From positions 15,440,088 through 15,504,087 of the forward strand of contig OX375883.1 in NCBI GenBank assembly GCA_947359465.1: a stretch of 64,000 nucleotides of DNA, given 5' to 3'. The DNA is from Metellina segmentata. Its lineage: Eukaryota > Arthropoda > Arachnida > Araneae > Tetragnathidae. The notes beneath the pieces are model-generated. The model had not been told where the DNA came from and searched no databases. It saw only the letters and a program-made list of their open reading frames with translations. Made by a program: the position numbers and the translations under genes. Shown one piece after another: positions 24,690-36,000 of the stretch (the stretch's first letter is position 1; each line of letters starts with the position of its first letter).

Positions 24690-26066
24690 TCTATATATAT
24701 ATATATATATATATAATTCTCTTACGTAGCACGCAAAAAAGACGTTATTTGTTATCCCGTTTTGGCAACACTGTACGATTGTTTGTTTACTACGAAGTCT
24801 CGCGCTTCAATTGAATTTATAGCGTAATCGGATGAAATTTTATTGAAAAAAAAAATTAATATTAGTCAAGCTGTTGAATCTTACAAACAACATGTTGGGT
24901 ATTCTATTTCTAAAGCAGTGCTCACATTTCGAGTCAAAATTTGCTCAAAGTTTTAATTTGAATTCCAAATTGTTCGAGTTCTGCTTCCAGAGGTACTGTG
25001 TAACTTGGTACAGCTACACTCTACGTTTATGAGCGATGGCACCGGCCTTCGCGATTTTTTGGCGAACTTCTAAAGTTGCCAAGGACAGAAATATTTCAAA
25101 ACTCTTTTTCTTTACCAAATAGGTATAGCTAGACTCTACGTTTATGAGCGGTGGCAACGGCCTTGGCGATTTTTTTGGCGCACTTATAAAGCTGCCAAGG
25201 AAAGAATTATTTCAAAACTCTTTTTCTTCAAAAAATATTTTTATGTTTACAACGGAAAATAAAAGCTTGAAAACACATTTGAGAACGTTTTAAAAAGTAT
25301 ATTTTCAAAAACTTTCGCAAGAAGTAGTAATATTAAGCACATTTGAACCAGCAGAAAAACTAAGCTGCGAATGTTGGGTTTGAATACCTTGAAACTTATC
25401 AATTACGTTAAATACAGTAGGCTTTTTGAAAAGAAAAAGATTTTTTAAAAGAAAAAAAGCGAGAAATAATCCAACCTGATAAGTCAGAAATGTTCGTGGA
25501 AAAAATAATAAAAAACAAAAATTCCACAAATGGCAAAAAAAAAAAAAACCTCTTAAACGTTTCGTGAAAAATGTTAAAAAAAAAAAAAATCCATAACTGT
25601 AGAAATACAAATAAATGAACCTATGGTATCGTAGAAAAAAAAATTAATGCAATCAAAGGATATTTTAAAATCAAAATAACCAATGGAAGCAAAGAAAAAA
25701 TTTGAAACGAGCCAATGAAATCAAACGACTTGAATGGATTTTGGAAGAACTTTCTTGAATATTCAAAATGAAAATTGAAAGTGACCGTTTGCCGAGGGTG
25801 CCATGAAAACCACAATAACCGTAAAGACAGATGAGTTGCCTTAATCTACCGTAACTCGCTACTAGAAGTGTGCCAAAGAATCGCCAAGGCCGTTGCCACC
25901 GTTCATAAACGTAGAGTGTAGCTGTAGCTATAACTTTTCTGAAGTTTCTTGGAATATTATATTTTGTAAACAATTATTTCTGCTAGGACACATGTCATCA
26001 TTGATGCGAGCGAAGCGAACAAATGAGGATTGCAAATCCATCATCCGGGGTTGGCGAGCACTCTAG
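24690..26066 (+). mobile_element. Helitron-like element, 5' TC ... CTAG 3', inserted between A and T
   Basis: The 5' end TCTATATATATATA follows an A at 24689. The 3' end CTAG at 26063-26066 is followed by T, which is the A^T target of Helitrons. Near the 3' end is GCGAGCGAAGCGAACAAATG and then the hairpin GGATTGCAAATCC, about 25 bases before CTAG. No Rep/helicase frame is present. A TIR element (25004-25934) fills most of the interior. Confidence 0.6.
25004..25934. mobile_element. TIR element, TACAGCTACA family, copy B, with duplicated left end
   Basis: The left end TTGGTACAGCTACACTCTAC continues into GCGATGGCACCGGCC. It recurs at about 25126 as TATAGCTAGACTCTACGTTT with GCGGTGGCAACGGCC. The right end, in reverse, is TATAGCTACAGCTACACTCT. 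The interior resembles copy A. The two tandem left ends suggest either an aberrant insertion or a local duplication. Confidence 0.7.
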
Positions 26067-26135
26067 TTTGTTTGAATAGCCTCAGAAACATTGAATCAAG
26101 CATTAGAGAAAACAGAGACTATTATCCTATTTTAA

Positions 26136-26452
26136 TGGGCCGACCAACCGGTCTGGTGGTTACGATGTTAGCCTCTAGATCGGAAGTTTCCTGGTCCGGG
26201 TCAGGACATGGATGTTTGTAAGCGTATGATGTAGAGGCGGCTGGTGCATCTTAAATCTGTCATGGCCGAAAGTCCTCACGTTTGGTTGGTGTGTACGTTT
26301 GGACAGTGGGTTCCAGCTCAGGTGTCTCGTCATCTGACCTTGGTGCACAATGACGTGGTTAAGTTCTCGGTTCTTTCCCTTTGGGGATGTATCCCGGACC
26401 ATCGTCAATAGCCTGTTGTGTTGCTCTAGTACGACGTTAATTACAGATTACC
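26136..26452 (+). mobile_element. SINE family 1, head B
   Basis: The head contains GTCTGGTGGTTACGATGTTA (A box). The B box is degraded: TGGTCCGGGTCAGG replaces GGTTCGAATCC. The body and the GACGTTAATTACAGATTACC tail are intact. The copy lies 38 bases before the Tc1 element. Confidence 0.78.
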
Positions 26453-26491
26453 TATTTTAATTGGAAAATATTGTTTTATATCAATGAAGTA

Positions 26492-27823
26492 TACTCTATA
26501 ACAAAAAAATCGACGCACCAAGAAGGAATCATCCGATTGCTTTGAAATTTCGTATGCAAAAATGTTTTGACCAACAATGCAAATGATTAAAATTTGGTGT
26601 CCAATGAATGAATAGTGCGATCTCCAGCGCATCCAGCAGATGTATATAAGGAGTTGTTCTTGAACTGTTGTTAAGTATTTCTGCTGCATTGCGATTTAGG
26701 ATACCTTTCAACGACTGAAAAATGCCTCGCCGCAGGATTCGAGCTCATTACGAGCAACTTTCAGAGTTTGAAAGAGGCCGTATCATTGGATTGAAAGAGT
26801 TGGGCAAATCGGAGAATCGCTCGTCATGTGAGTCGAAGCGATGCGGCGATTAGAAGATGCTGGCAAGAGTGGGTGGACAATGGCATATTTCAGCGTCATG
26901 ATGGTAGCGGTCGACGTAAAGCCACAACAGATCGCGAGGACAGAGTGATTGTCAGATCAGCTGTCACAGCGCCTGATTCATCGCTATCAACCATCAGTCG
27001 TGCGACCCACACACGAGTGTCCACCATGACCATTCACAGACGGCTGAGAGAGTGAAATCTACGCTCGTACCGACCGTTACGTCACTTGCCACTCACGCCT
27101 GCACTCTGTCGAGCCAGATTACAGTGGTGCTTGGCTCGATCAGGCTGGAATGATGCTGAATGGGGACGTATAGTCTTTAGCGACGAATCCCGCTTCCAAC
27201 TGTGTCCTGACGATCATCGAAGACGGATCTGGAGACGGCCAGGGCAGCGTGCCGATCCTGCTTTCACTATTGCATGCCACATGGGACCTCAACAAGAAGT
27301 TATGGTCTGGGGTGCCATTTCCCTTGATAGCCGGACCCCTTTGATCGTTCCTACCGTTACTACCGTTCCTTTCGCAGTACCCTGGGCTTATTTTTCAGCA
27401 AGACAATGCCAGACCACATACGGCACGTGTTGCTATGAACTGTCTTCAAGCTTGTCAAACACTTCCAGCCAGATCACCAGATCTCTCTCCCATCGAGCAT
27501 GTCTGGGATATGATGGGAAGGCGACTGCATCCGGTAGGGAATGTTGATGACGTAGTCCGACAATTGGAGCAAATTTGGCTAGAAATACCGCAGGAGACCA
27601 TCCGGGAGCTTTATCGGTCTATGCCACGCCGTGTGGCAGTTTGAATCGAGGCTAGAGGCGGGTTAACACCTTATTGAGCTCGTTACTGTAACTCTGAAAT
27701 AAAGCATTCAATTGTTCTGAAATTTTAATTATTTTCTATTCTGTACATAATTTTCCTATCCACCAATTTTTGTCTCAATCGGACAACTTTTTCTTTGTGC
27801 GTCGATTTTTTTGTTATAGAGTG
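26492..27823 (+). mobile_element. Tc1-like DDE transposon, near complete but inactivated
   Basis: Inverted ends (CTCTATAACAAAAAAATCGA / same in reverse at 27797-27821) are flanked by TA at 26490-26491 and 27824-27825. Transposase starts at ATG 26723 with MPRRRIRAHYEQLSEFERGR (helix-turn-helix region). It continues in another frame from about 26820 (RSDAAIRRCWQEWVDNGIFQ), then after a stop near 27054 reads LTPALCRARLQWCLARSGW. The first catalytic aspartate is in VFSDESRFQL. The DNARPH region lies in a shifted frame near 27400, and the third acidic residue is in DLSPIEHVWDMMG. It ends RELYRSMPRRVAV at 27644. At least two frameshifts and one stop, plus apparent short losses before the SPDLSPIE motif, make it a dead copy. 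Confidence 0.9.
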
Positions 27824-28139
27824 TAGTTAATAAATGTCTAAAATCCCAAAGTGTGTAAATAATTTCAATATATTGTTCGATTTTAAAAGTGTAATTCTTG
27901 TACTACAGAGCAATTCATTTGTGTGTGTGATGAACAGTCATACCTCAAAGTTACATAGCCAATTGATTCATTGACTGGCAGTGTTAGTATGATGGAAGTA
28001 GAAACAGTTTTTTTTCTCCCTTTCTCTCTCTCTAGGCGCAATGTTAAAATGATATTGATGATTCCTGTCAAACAAGAGTGTGTGGGGAAATTGTGATTTT
28101 ATTTCAGCTCAATACAATGTGCATATAACACATAATGAG

Positions 28140-28680
28140 ATAAAATCAGCATTTTAATGATATTTTTATGTTTAGTGTTATTCAACAATAATAATTAGCT
28201 ATAAATATTTAAAATATATATATTAATAATTTTGAAAAAATTATTATTATGTATGAAATTTAAAGAAATTTGCCAGTCTTCTAATATGCTAAATGAAAAT
28301 CTATTGAACTAATTTGAAAAATCATTCTACCAAAATAAACTGCATGCATTTTTCTAGGGAATGAAATAGAGTCAAAAGGATATTTAAATTTAAAAAAAAA
28401 TTGATACAAGATTTTTGATAGTTTTACAGTCTTATATGTTAAATTAATCGCCATAATTTAAAAACTTTTCAACTCAGCATAATTATTCTAGTTCATTCAC
28501 TAGACCAACATTATAAAGAACAAGTTCTCAAAGTTTTACGAGAATCCATCCATAACTTTTTGTGACAACATTTGAAGTGATGAAATAATGAATAAAAATT
28601 AATTTAGAGTAAAAAATAGTTTTAAGTGTATCGTTTGCTCTCTTGCTTTTACTGTTTGTTTAAACAGTTCTGTTCTTCAC
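28140..28680 (+). repeat. Unclassified dispersed repeat (inverted partner at 51290-51805)
   Basis: About 500 bases here match the reverse complement of 51290-51805. Shared words include CAACTCAGCATAATTATTCT and TTTTACGAGAATCCATC. The sequence is AT-rich with no open frame or recognisable ends. Confidence 0.72.
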
Positions 28681-28737
28681 TTCTCTTTAGAAATGTTCAC
28701 AATATTTCGTCGACGATAAAACTTACCTAATGTGTAC

Positions 28738-29001
28738 CGGCGTGTATAAAGGGGATGGTCTCAAATGTCCTCACGTTGACGTGGTACGGAAGTTAGGAGA
28801 TTGGAATGCCAGCTCAGGTGTTGCCTCGTCATCTGACCGTGGTTCAAAATTACGTGGTGTTGTCCTCAGATCTTTCCCTTGGGGGGATTAATTCGAGGTC
28901 AACGAAAATAGACAGAAAAGGGTTTATTTTCGTGGGCATCGATTGACCCCAGACCGTCGTCAATAACCCGTTGTGTTGCTCCTGTACGACGTTAACCTTT
29001 G
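28738..29001 (+). mobile_element. SINE family 1 with a 58-bp internal insertion
   Basis: The body runs from GTGTATAAAGGGGATGG to the TACGACGTTAACC end. It is interrupted at about 28890-28948 by AATTCGAGGTCAACGAAAAT and following bases. It continues GACCCCAGACCGTCGTC. The head is absent. Confidence 0.72.
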
Positions 29002-29353
29002 CGTCGCGACATATACAGAATTGCTACCACTAAAATTTCGTTTACACCAGCGGCATGGTATCTGTGTACGGTGGATGATATCCCCCTTTAAGTGACAGTT
29101 GGCGAACCTTTTGGAGGATCCCTCCTTTTGTTCGGTACCCTATTCTGTCGACCGTGAGGTGTGAACGCTTTGGGGGAAAGGCAGGAGGTCGCTCCAGTGA
29201 TATCTATCTCACGCCCAACGATACGCCTTACAATACTATGAAAGGAAAGGGTCTTTCGCTCAAGTTCGGTAATTAGGTAAGGGGTTCGGACATGTAGGCG
29301 AAAGAGCCGTTCCTGGAGACGATTGATAAAAAAATCTAAGCGCCGCAGGGTAA
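29002..29353. other. GC-richer segment between inverted SINEs, unidentified
   Basis: About 350 bases separate a plus-strand SINE tail (CGACGTTAACCTTTGCG) from a minus-strand SINE tail (CGCAGGGTAAAGGTTAACGT). The borders are therefore inverted. The interior (GTACGGTGGATGATATCCCC, CCTATTCTGTCGACCGTGAG) is not recognised and has no long frame of its own. Confidence 0.5.
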
Positions 29354-29500
29354 AGGTTAACGTCGCAATGGAGCTACAGGACAGGCTATTAGTGACGGTC
29401 CGGGATCGACCCCGAAGGGAAAGATTCGAGGACAACATCACGTAATTTTGAACCACGGTGAGATCTCACCTGAGCTGGTATCATACTCTCTAAACTTCCA
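29350..29500 (-). mobile_element. SINE family 1 fragment, minus strand
   Basis: On the minus strand the body from GGTGTGGAAGTTTAGAGAGT to GTTAACC is present. It joins head-on with the plus-strand fragment that starts near 29500. Confidence 0.68.
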
Positions 29501-29625
29501 CACCCCGTCAACCGCGGATCACATTTACGTGGTGTTGTCCTCGGAACTTTCCCTTCAAAAGGTGATCCCGGACAGTCACCAATAGTCCGTTGCGTTGCTC
29601 CAGTGCGACGTTAATAAAAAAATTA
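29501..29625 (+). mobile_element. SINE family 1, 3' third
   Basis: TTACGTGGTGTTGTCCTCGG through TGCGTTGCTCCAGTGCGACG to GTTAATAAAAAAATTACC is a plus-strand SINE end. It stops close to the poly(A) signal of the secreted peptide gene on the other strand. Confidence 0.7.
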
Positions 29626-29670
29626 CCAATCACAAATAACACATTCTCTCTCTCATGTACCATAAAAAAA

Positions 29671-29676
29671 TTTATT
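29671..29676 (-). promoter_or_regulatory. Poly(A) signal of the His/Tyr-rich secreted gene
   Basis: AATAAA on the minus strand lies 82 bases beyond the TGA stop at 29758-29760 and is followed by a T-rich stretch. Its position is right for the 3' end of the minus-strand gene. Confidence 0.65.
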
Positions 29677-29757
29677 CTTCAACTCAACACCAAAATCACT
29701 CTATAAGAAAATATTGCAACAAGAACTCATTCCCGTGTAAAGTAACCTCGCGTGGCC

Positions 29758-30039
29758 TCAGTGGTGGTGGTGCAGGTAGTACTTTCCATAGGGGTGGTAG
29801 TGGTGGTGCTTGTGGTGGTAGTAGTCGTGGTAATAGGGGTACCCTTTGTGGTGATGGTGGTGGTGGTCGTGGTGCTTGAGGTAGTGGTAGAAGGGATAGT
29901 CGGCGTAGTGGTGGTGTTTGTGGTAGGGGTGGTAGTGGTAGCCGTGCTTGTGGTGGTCGTGGTGGAGGTGATGGTAGTAGTGGTGAGGGTGGTAGCCAGA
30001 TCCGAGAACGCTACAGACGAGCATGGACATCAGAAACAC
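29758..30039 (-). CDS. His/Tyr-rich secreted peptide, exon 2
   Basis: On the minus strand the acceptor ctttcactttcag is followed by VFLMSMLVCSVLGSG, a hydrophobic stretch. Then comes a run such as YHPHHYYHHLHHDHHKHGYH and a six-histidine block, finishing KYYLHHHH and TGA. Without the exon 1 join, an ATG at 30066 would add MFQTIFHFQ, which crosses the acceptor and makes a poorer signal peptide. The open frame, splice site and poly(A) signal support this strand. The valine-rich frame on the other strand is a shadow of CAC/TAC codons. Confidence 0.7.
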   Translation of the reverse strand: MFLMSMLVCSVLGSGYHPHHYYHHLHHDHHKHGYHYHPYHKHHHYADYPFYHYLKHHDHHHHHHKGYPYYHDYYHHKHHHYHPYGKYYLHHHH

Positions 30040-33000
30040 CTGAAAGTGAAAGATTGTTTGAAACATATATTTAAGAAATCTAATTTTCTTTCCTGTTTTT
30101 TTTTAAAGCCGCTGTAGCCTGGGTGGCACAGTAATTGACTATCAACGAGGGTTGCGAGTTAGATTTCAACCCAAAACTGTCGTGTACAAAGGGACTGGTG
30201 CACGTGAAATCTGCAGTGGCCTCAAATGTACTCACTTTAAAGAAAAATTTAGCGTTGAATTTTTTATCAGTGCTGCTCAAAAGCAAGTATTTTTCCAAAA
30301 ACTTTTTTTTACGGAATTTTAATTATAATATTTTATTTATTTTGAGCTTTATTTTCTTTTTTTAAGAAATATGAAAAATTAGGAATTTTTGGAACAGATG
30401 ATAAAGAGAATAAAACATAGTTAATAAAATATACAGAACACGACAGTTTAAAATAGAACTGGTAGCTAATATGGCAAACTTGGTATTTTTTAATCGTTAG
30501 CTTGTTTTAATTTTTTGTCCGTTACATTCCAAGACTTTATTTTGTAGTTTAAAACATTATTTACCTTATGGTTCGAAACTTACACTATCTTACAATAAGG
30601 GACCGCACAGCAAGATGTGATGGTATAAGGAAAATAATGCATGCTTTAATAAAGAGATGGTCCCCTACGTGTTGCAATTACACTAGCAACCCTTCTGGGC
30701 ATACTTTCAACAAGGTTTTGATACACAGTTATGGGTATTTGTGTCCATTCTGCTGCAGGAATGCCGCCAGCTCAGCTGTAGCTTTCGGACGTGGTCGTAA
30801 CTCGTCCCACAAATGGTTTAGGTCGAGACTATGAGCAAGCCAGGGAAGACGTTTAACATAAATATCTTGATACCCCTGCTTGACATAGGCTGCAACATGA
30901 AATGGAGCGTTGTAGTTCTGGAAATAACATTCGTCCATTCCATAAAATTGCCAGAGCGTAGGAAGAACCTGATTGTCCAAAATGTTCATGGAGGCGTCGG
31001 CGTTCAATTGACTAGGAAGAACATCCAAAGGTCCCAGGCCATACCACGAAAAACACTCCCAAACAAGTATGCACGTTTTATGCAAATTCGCTGGTGTCCG
31101 GTCCATTATTATAGAGTAGTTTGTTTTTTTTGTGTTGACTTTGGATAGGTAGTGGGGGAACGGACGTTCACAATGGATGTACACGAAGTCATGTACAATA
31201 GAAATAACTATTTTGGAGTGTATGTGATATTGGGGTCGATAGCTTCCTCGGAAATCCGGTGCAATTTGACATTCAACCGGGATTCTGGACAGCAACCGAG
31301 TTGAATTCCAGGACTATCCCGGCCAATCCGGGACGGTTGACAACCTTATTAGTGATCCTCTGCTTTAGATTAGTGTTGTCCCGTGCCTTTATTCGATACA
31401 ACCACCACATTGGGGGCTGCATGATCGTAGGTTCCAAAATGAAACATTTCCAAACCGGTGGGGTGTTTGGCGCAGCTTGTTCATTTTTGGACCTCACGCC
31501 TTAAAACCTAAATCAACCAACCAACCAAACCAGTGGATTGGAAGGGATGGCCCAATTCCCTGGCCACCTCGTTCACCAGATTTAACTCCTCTCATTTTCT
31601 TTCTATGGGTTTATGTAAAATGTATCGTGTATGCCATTCCCGATGACATGCCATTGTCACCACTGATGAGGTGCTGCGAAAATGGAAATAAATCGGGTTT
31701 CGAGTAAATGTTACAGGAATCTCTTTTGTACCCAATCAATACATTAAGTTTTCAAGTATTTTTCAAACCAAAAGCTCATGAATTCGTTACAGAAGCACAG
31801 GTATTTTTCTAAAGTCTCAAAAGTATGACTACATATAAATGGAACTGGGTTTGATAATTGTAATAAACATGCCCAAAAGTAAATTATAATATTATTATAA
31901 ATAAATATCCATAAAATATGACCATGATTTAACTATGACATTTGACTTAAAATAGTCGAAAGCCTACAAGTTAAAGTATGGAATAACAGGATTTAGGTTT
32001 CCAAGTTCTTATTGGAAATATATAATTACGAAAGAACGATAATTATAACGAATTAATACATTAGAAAATACGTAAATCCGGGTTTGTCAACTTCCTGAAT
32101 TTATAAAGAAGCATCTTAACGTCTTTGACACTAATCTAACATAGAGTATGTATACACTAGAAATCACGAAAATTTACCAGAATCTCCCAATTTTGTTTTT
32201 AGTGCTTCAAAGTATTTCTCCCCAATTTTTGAGCTTTTAAACAATACCAAGATCTTGTAAATATTCGGAATACTTTTCTAGTTACGAGAGGTTTTCGTTG
32301 AATACCCGGTCACCATACAAACATGTTTCCAAAACTCAATTTCTGAAGAACTGTTTTTTCAATACGAGGCTTTGTTCAGTAACAACTCAACAATGAATTG
32401 ATCTATTATAATTATTTTTGTACAATTATAATCTTTATAATTCTGTGAATGTTTAAAAGCTCAATCAGAGTTTTAGGTAAGAAATTAATTTTTAGTTGAT
32501 TTTTAAATGTTAACTTTCTTGAAACCATCGTGATTTTTTAGAGACTTTCGTGATGAAAACAACTGTAAAAATAACCTATTCCCTCTAGTAACATGATTGA
32601 TTGTCAAAACACAAAGAACAATATTAAGAATAATTTTCAAAATAAATTATCTTTCTTAACACATTACAATTTGAGGTATCACTTGTTCAAAAACCATGAT
32701 AATTAGCTGATTATATCCAAGTTAGATAATTTATAATTAGCTTACTCTGATTTTTCTCAATGAAACGATCTTAAGCAAACGCCAGTGATTTGTTGGGAAA
32801 ACTAAATATTTTTTTAAAGTCAAAATTTAAAAAGAAATCAATTTTCTAGTATTAATATACATTTTTATTTAAAGTGTATACGCATACACTAAAAATCACG
32901 AAAATCTACTAGAATATCAATGTTTTTTTTAAATTGTTCAAAATATTAATCAATCTTTTAGTTTTCAAACGATGCCAAGACCCTTTCAAATATTCGAAAT

Positions 33001-36000
33001 AGGTTTTTAGTTATAAGGGTTTTTGTTAGGTACTGTCACCAAGACCAGACATGTTTCCTAAACTTTAAACTCAATTTCTGAAGAACTGGATTTTGCAATA
33101 TGATGCTCTGTTTACAACATGGTAACTCCACAATGAATTCATCTACTGTAATTACATTTGCATCATCATGATCTATATTGTACGGTGGATGTTTTGAGAC
33201 TCAATCAGAATATTTAGTCATGAATCTGTGGAAAATTTTACACCAGTTCGATACCTTAAATGTGATTTTCTATAAATAAATAATTTGTAATTGTAACTTT
33301 TATATTTTCGCTTGTTAAACTGTAGATCAGTTTCTATCGAAATGTGTGAACAAAAACTTATTCAAGTCATATTCAACTTGTATCGATCAACTATAATCGG
33401 TCAATTAAACTTGATTTGTGAGAACGCGTATTTATGAAGGTAAAAAAAAAGTTGATAAAGGTCTGCGACTATTTTGGACTAGCAAAAGCATCCACCATTA
33501 CCACAATAGAAACGAAGAGTTATATTTTATAAGTTTAAATAGGTTGAATCTTTAAACACTTTTGTCAACACTCGTTTTGTTTTTAATTAAACACTTCCAT
33601 GCTATGCATGAATGCGGAAAAATGTTGCCTCGTTCTCTAGTGCCACATATCGTGATTATTCTCGCTTCAATGACAGTGGATGTTTTGCTTTAGTGAAATT
33701 AGCAACCAGAGGGTTGCGAGTTAAATCCAACCATAGACCGTCGTGTACAAAGGGGACTGGCGCACGCTAAATCTGTCGTGGTCTTCAATGTCCTCAAGTT
33801 GGCATGGAGGTTTGGAGAGTGTGGGCTAGGTGTTGTTGTTTCTAGTCCTTCCGGCAGCTAGACAACATCCATGAGTCCCCACACCCTCAAAAAGTCAAGG
33901 GCCTTCAAAGGATCTGTCTCAAAAATCGAATCCGGGTCAGTGCATGGATTTTGGAAGTGTAAGGTGTAGAAGCGGCTGGTGCACCTTAAATCTGTCGTTG
34001 TTGAAAGCCCTCACGTTGGGTTGGTGTGGAAGTTTGGAGAGTGGTGTGTCAGCTGAAGTGTTGCCTCGTCATCTGACCGTGGTTCAAAATGACGTGGCGG
34101 TGTTCTCGGATCTTTACCTTAGGGGATTGATCCCTGACCGTCGTCAATAGCCCGTTGTATTGCTCTAGTACGACGTTAATTAATAATTACCAATAACAAA
34201 AAAAATCTTCCTGTAGACAAGAGAGGATGTGCCGTGGGGATGCAATCTCCTCACTACATTTAAAGCATACCGGAAACTCCTTAATACCGTGGTTATAAGA
34301 ACAGCCTCACAAGTGACCACTAGCAAATCTAGACAATGCCGTCTGGTCGGCTCTATCACAATTGAGGTCAGTTGATCCTCCTGGACTGTCCCGACGATAC
34401 CATGGGGCGGAGGATCCTCCACACCCAGTGCTGTAGTGTAAAAAAACAGAGGGTATACCATGGGCGCCCGCAGAATTTTTTCCATGGGTAGGCGAAACAT
34501 GTACTTACTACTTACACTTTCCAGGGAGGGGGCAAAAAACATGTACACACACGCACATACATGTATATATATAGGAAATCCATAAGCCAGGGGGTTATCC
34601 GTGCCCCTCCTCCGGACGCCCATGGGTGTATACTCAAAGGACCGGGGAATATGTTCGAATTAATCGAAGTTCAAATTATCGAGAGAAAAAAAGCCTATGT
34701 ATATTATAGTAAAGGAACTGTGGAACTTTGAAGAAACTTCGACTTAAGCAAAAATTTGTTTTTACAAATTGGAAGGCCTTCCACTCTTATTTTCATTGAA
34801 ATATTTTCCGAACTGCTTGACTAGAGAAATCCGTCTCTGTGTCTCATTTTGTAGAGCATACCCTCGATCTATTGTCTACAGTAGAGCGATTGTTTGCTTA
34901 CCAATAATTTACAAATATTTTCCGGTTGCAAGTGTTCTATAGGTGGTCCATTTGCTTTAATGAATATTAGATTGGAGACGTTTGAAATCAATAAAGATTA
35001 TCTAAAATATATTACTCTATATTATTCATTAAACTAAGCTCGGGCTCGCATTCGGAAGTGGAACAAGGTAATATTTCAATTGTTCTTAAAAGAGGCTTTA
35101 ATTCTTCTGGAACAACTTGGGCGTTTTCATGGGTCGCTCAAACCCTCAATACTGCACATTTCATCTATACCAAAACGTCGACAGATCCTTTTTACCTCCT
35201 TTTCTCCATGACGAATATCCCCTGTATTTATACTTTCTGGATTAAACACGGATATATCCTTCAAAAGTTGATAATTTTCTACATTAACATCAGAACAAAG
35301 TCTGGATTTCATTCTATCGACAATACTTGAATGAATTGCTTATGATTAATAGGTACGATGTTGGAATTATGTACAAAGGTGATATCTTGTAACTTTTATC
35401 TTGATGTCTTGAAACTTTTATTTTGCTTCTACAGCTATCTGCGTTTCACGTGACGTTTCGCGCGAAGTTATCCTGGAAAAGCAAAGCGTGTAAGTAGTTC
35501 TTAAGAAAAAGCAGAGGGTATACGGAATTTGCTGGAAACCAGAGGGTATACGGCGTATACCGCCGTATACCCTCTGGTTTTTCCACCTCTACTACAGCCC
35601 TGTCCACACCTTTAAGTCCTTGATTTTCCTTATGGAGAACAGTTCGTCAGTTGTGAGGGAGGAGTCGGAACGAAAAGGTTCCACCGAGCCTGTCTTCGCC
35701 AAATCATCAGCAATCTCATTTCCAAATATGTCCACATGTCACGGAATCCATTGGAGGTTTACCTCATCTGCCTGACAGAGGAATCCTAGCAATTTCAAAA
35801 TGGAGATGCCAGCACGATCACCCACGTTGTTCCAGTCTCGCAAGTGCTTCAAGGAACTTCTACTATCCGATAAAACCCAGATAGCTCCAAAATTGTCCTC
35901 CTCCAAAATGGCCTCGAGTCCGGCCTCAAACAGTTCACTTCTAAATACCCAGCAATTATCCGGGTTTCTAAATTTAATTATTTTTACTTCTCTAGGAGTC

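Noticed and set aside
29752..30117. Plus-strand 121-codon Val/Gly-rich open frame
   Set aside because: It is the complement of the CAC/TAC codon run. The minus strand has the splice site, signal peptide and poly(A) signal, so this is a shadow frame.
34180..34623. 147-codon minus-strand frame
   Set aside because: It crosses the hAT insertion border and a MITE, so it is a chance fusion of transposon pieces.
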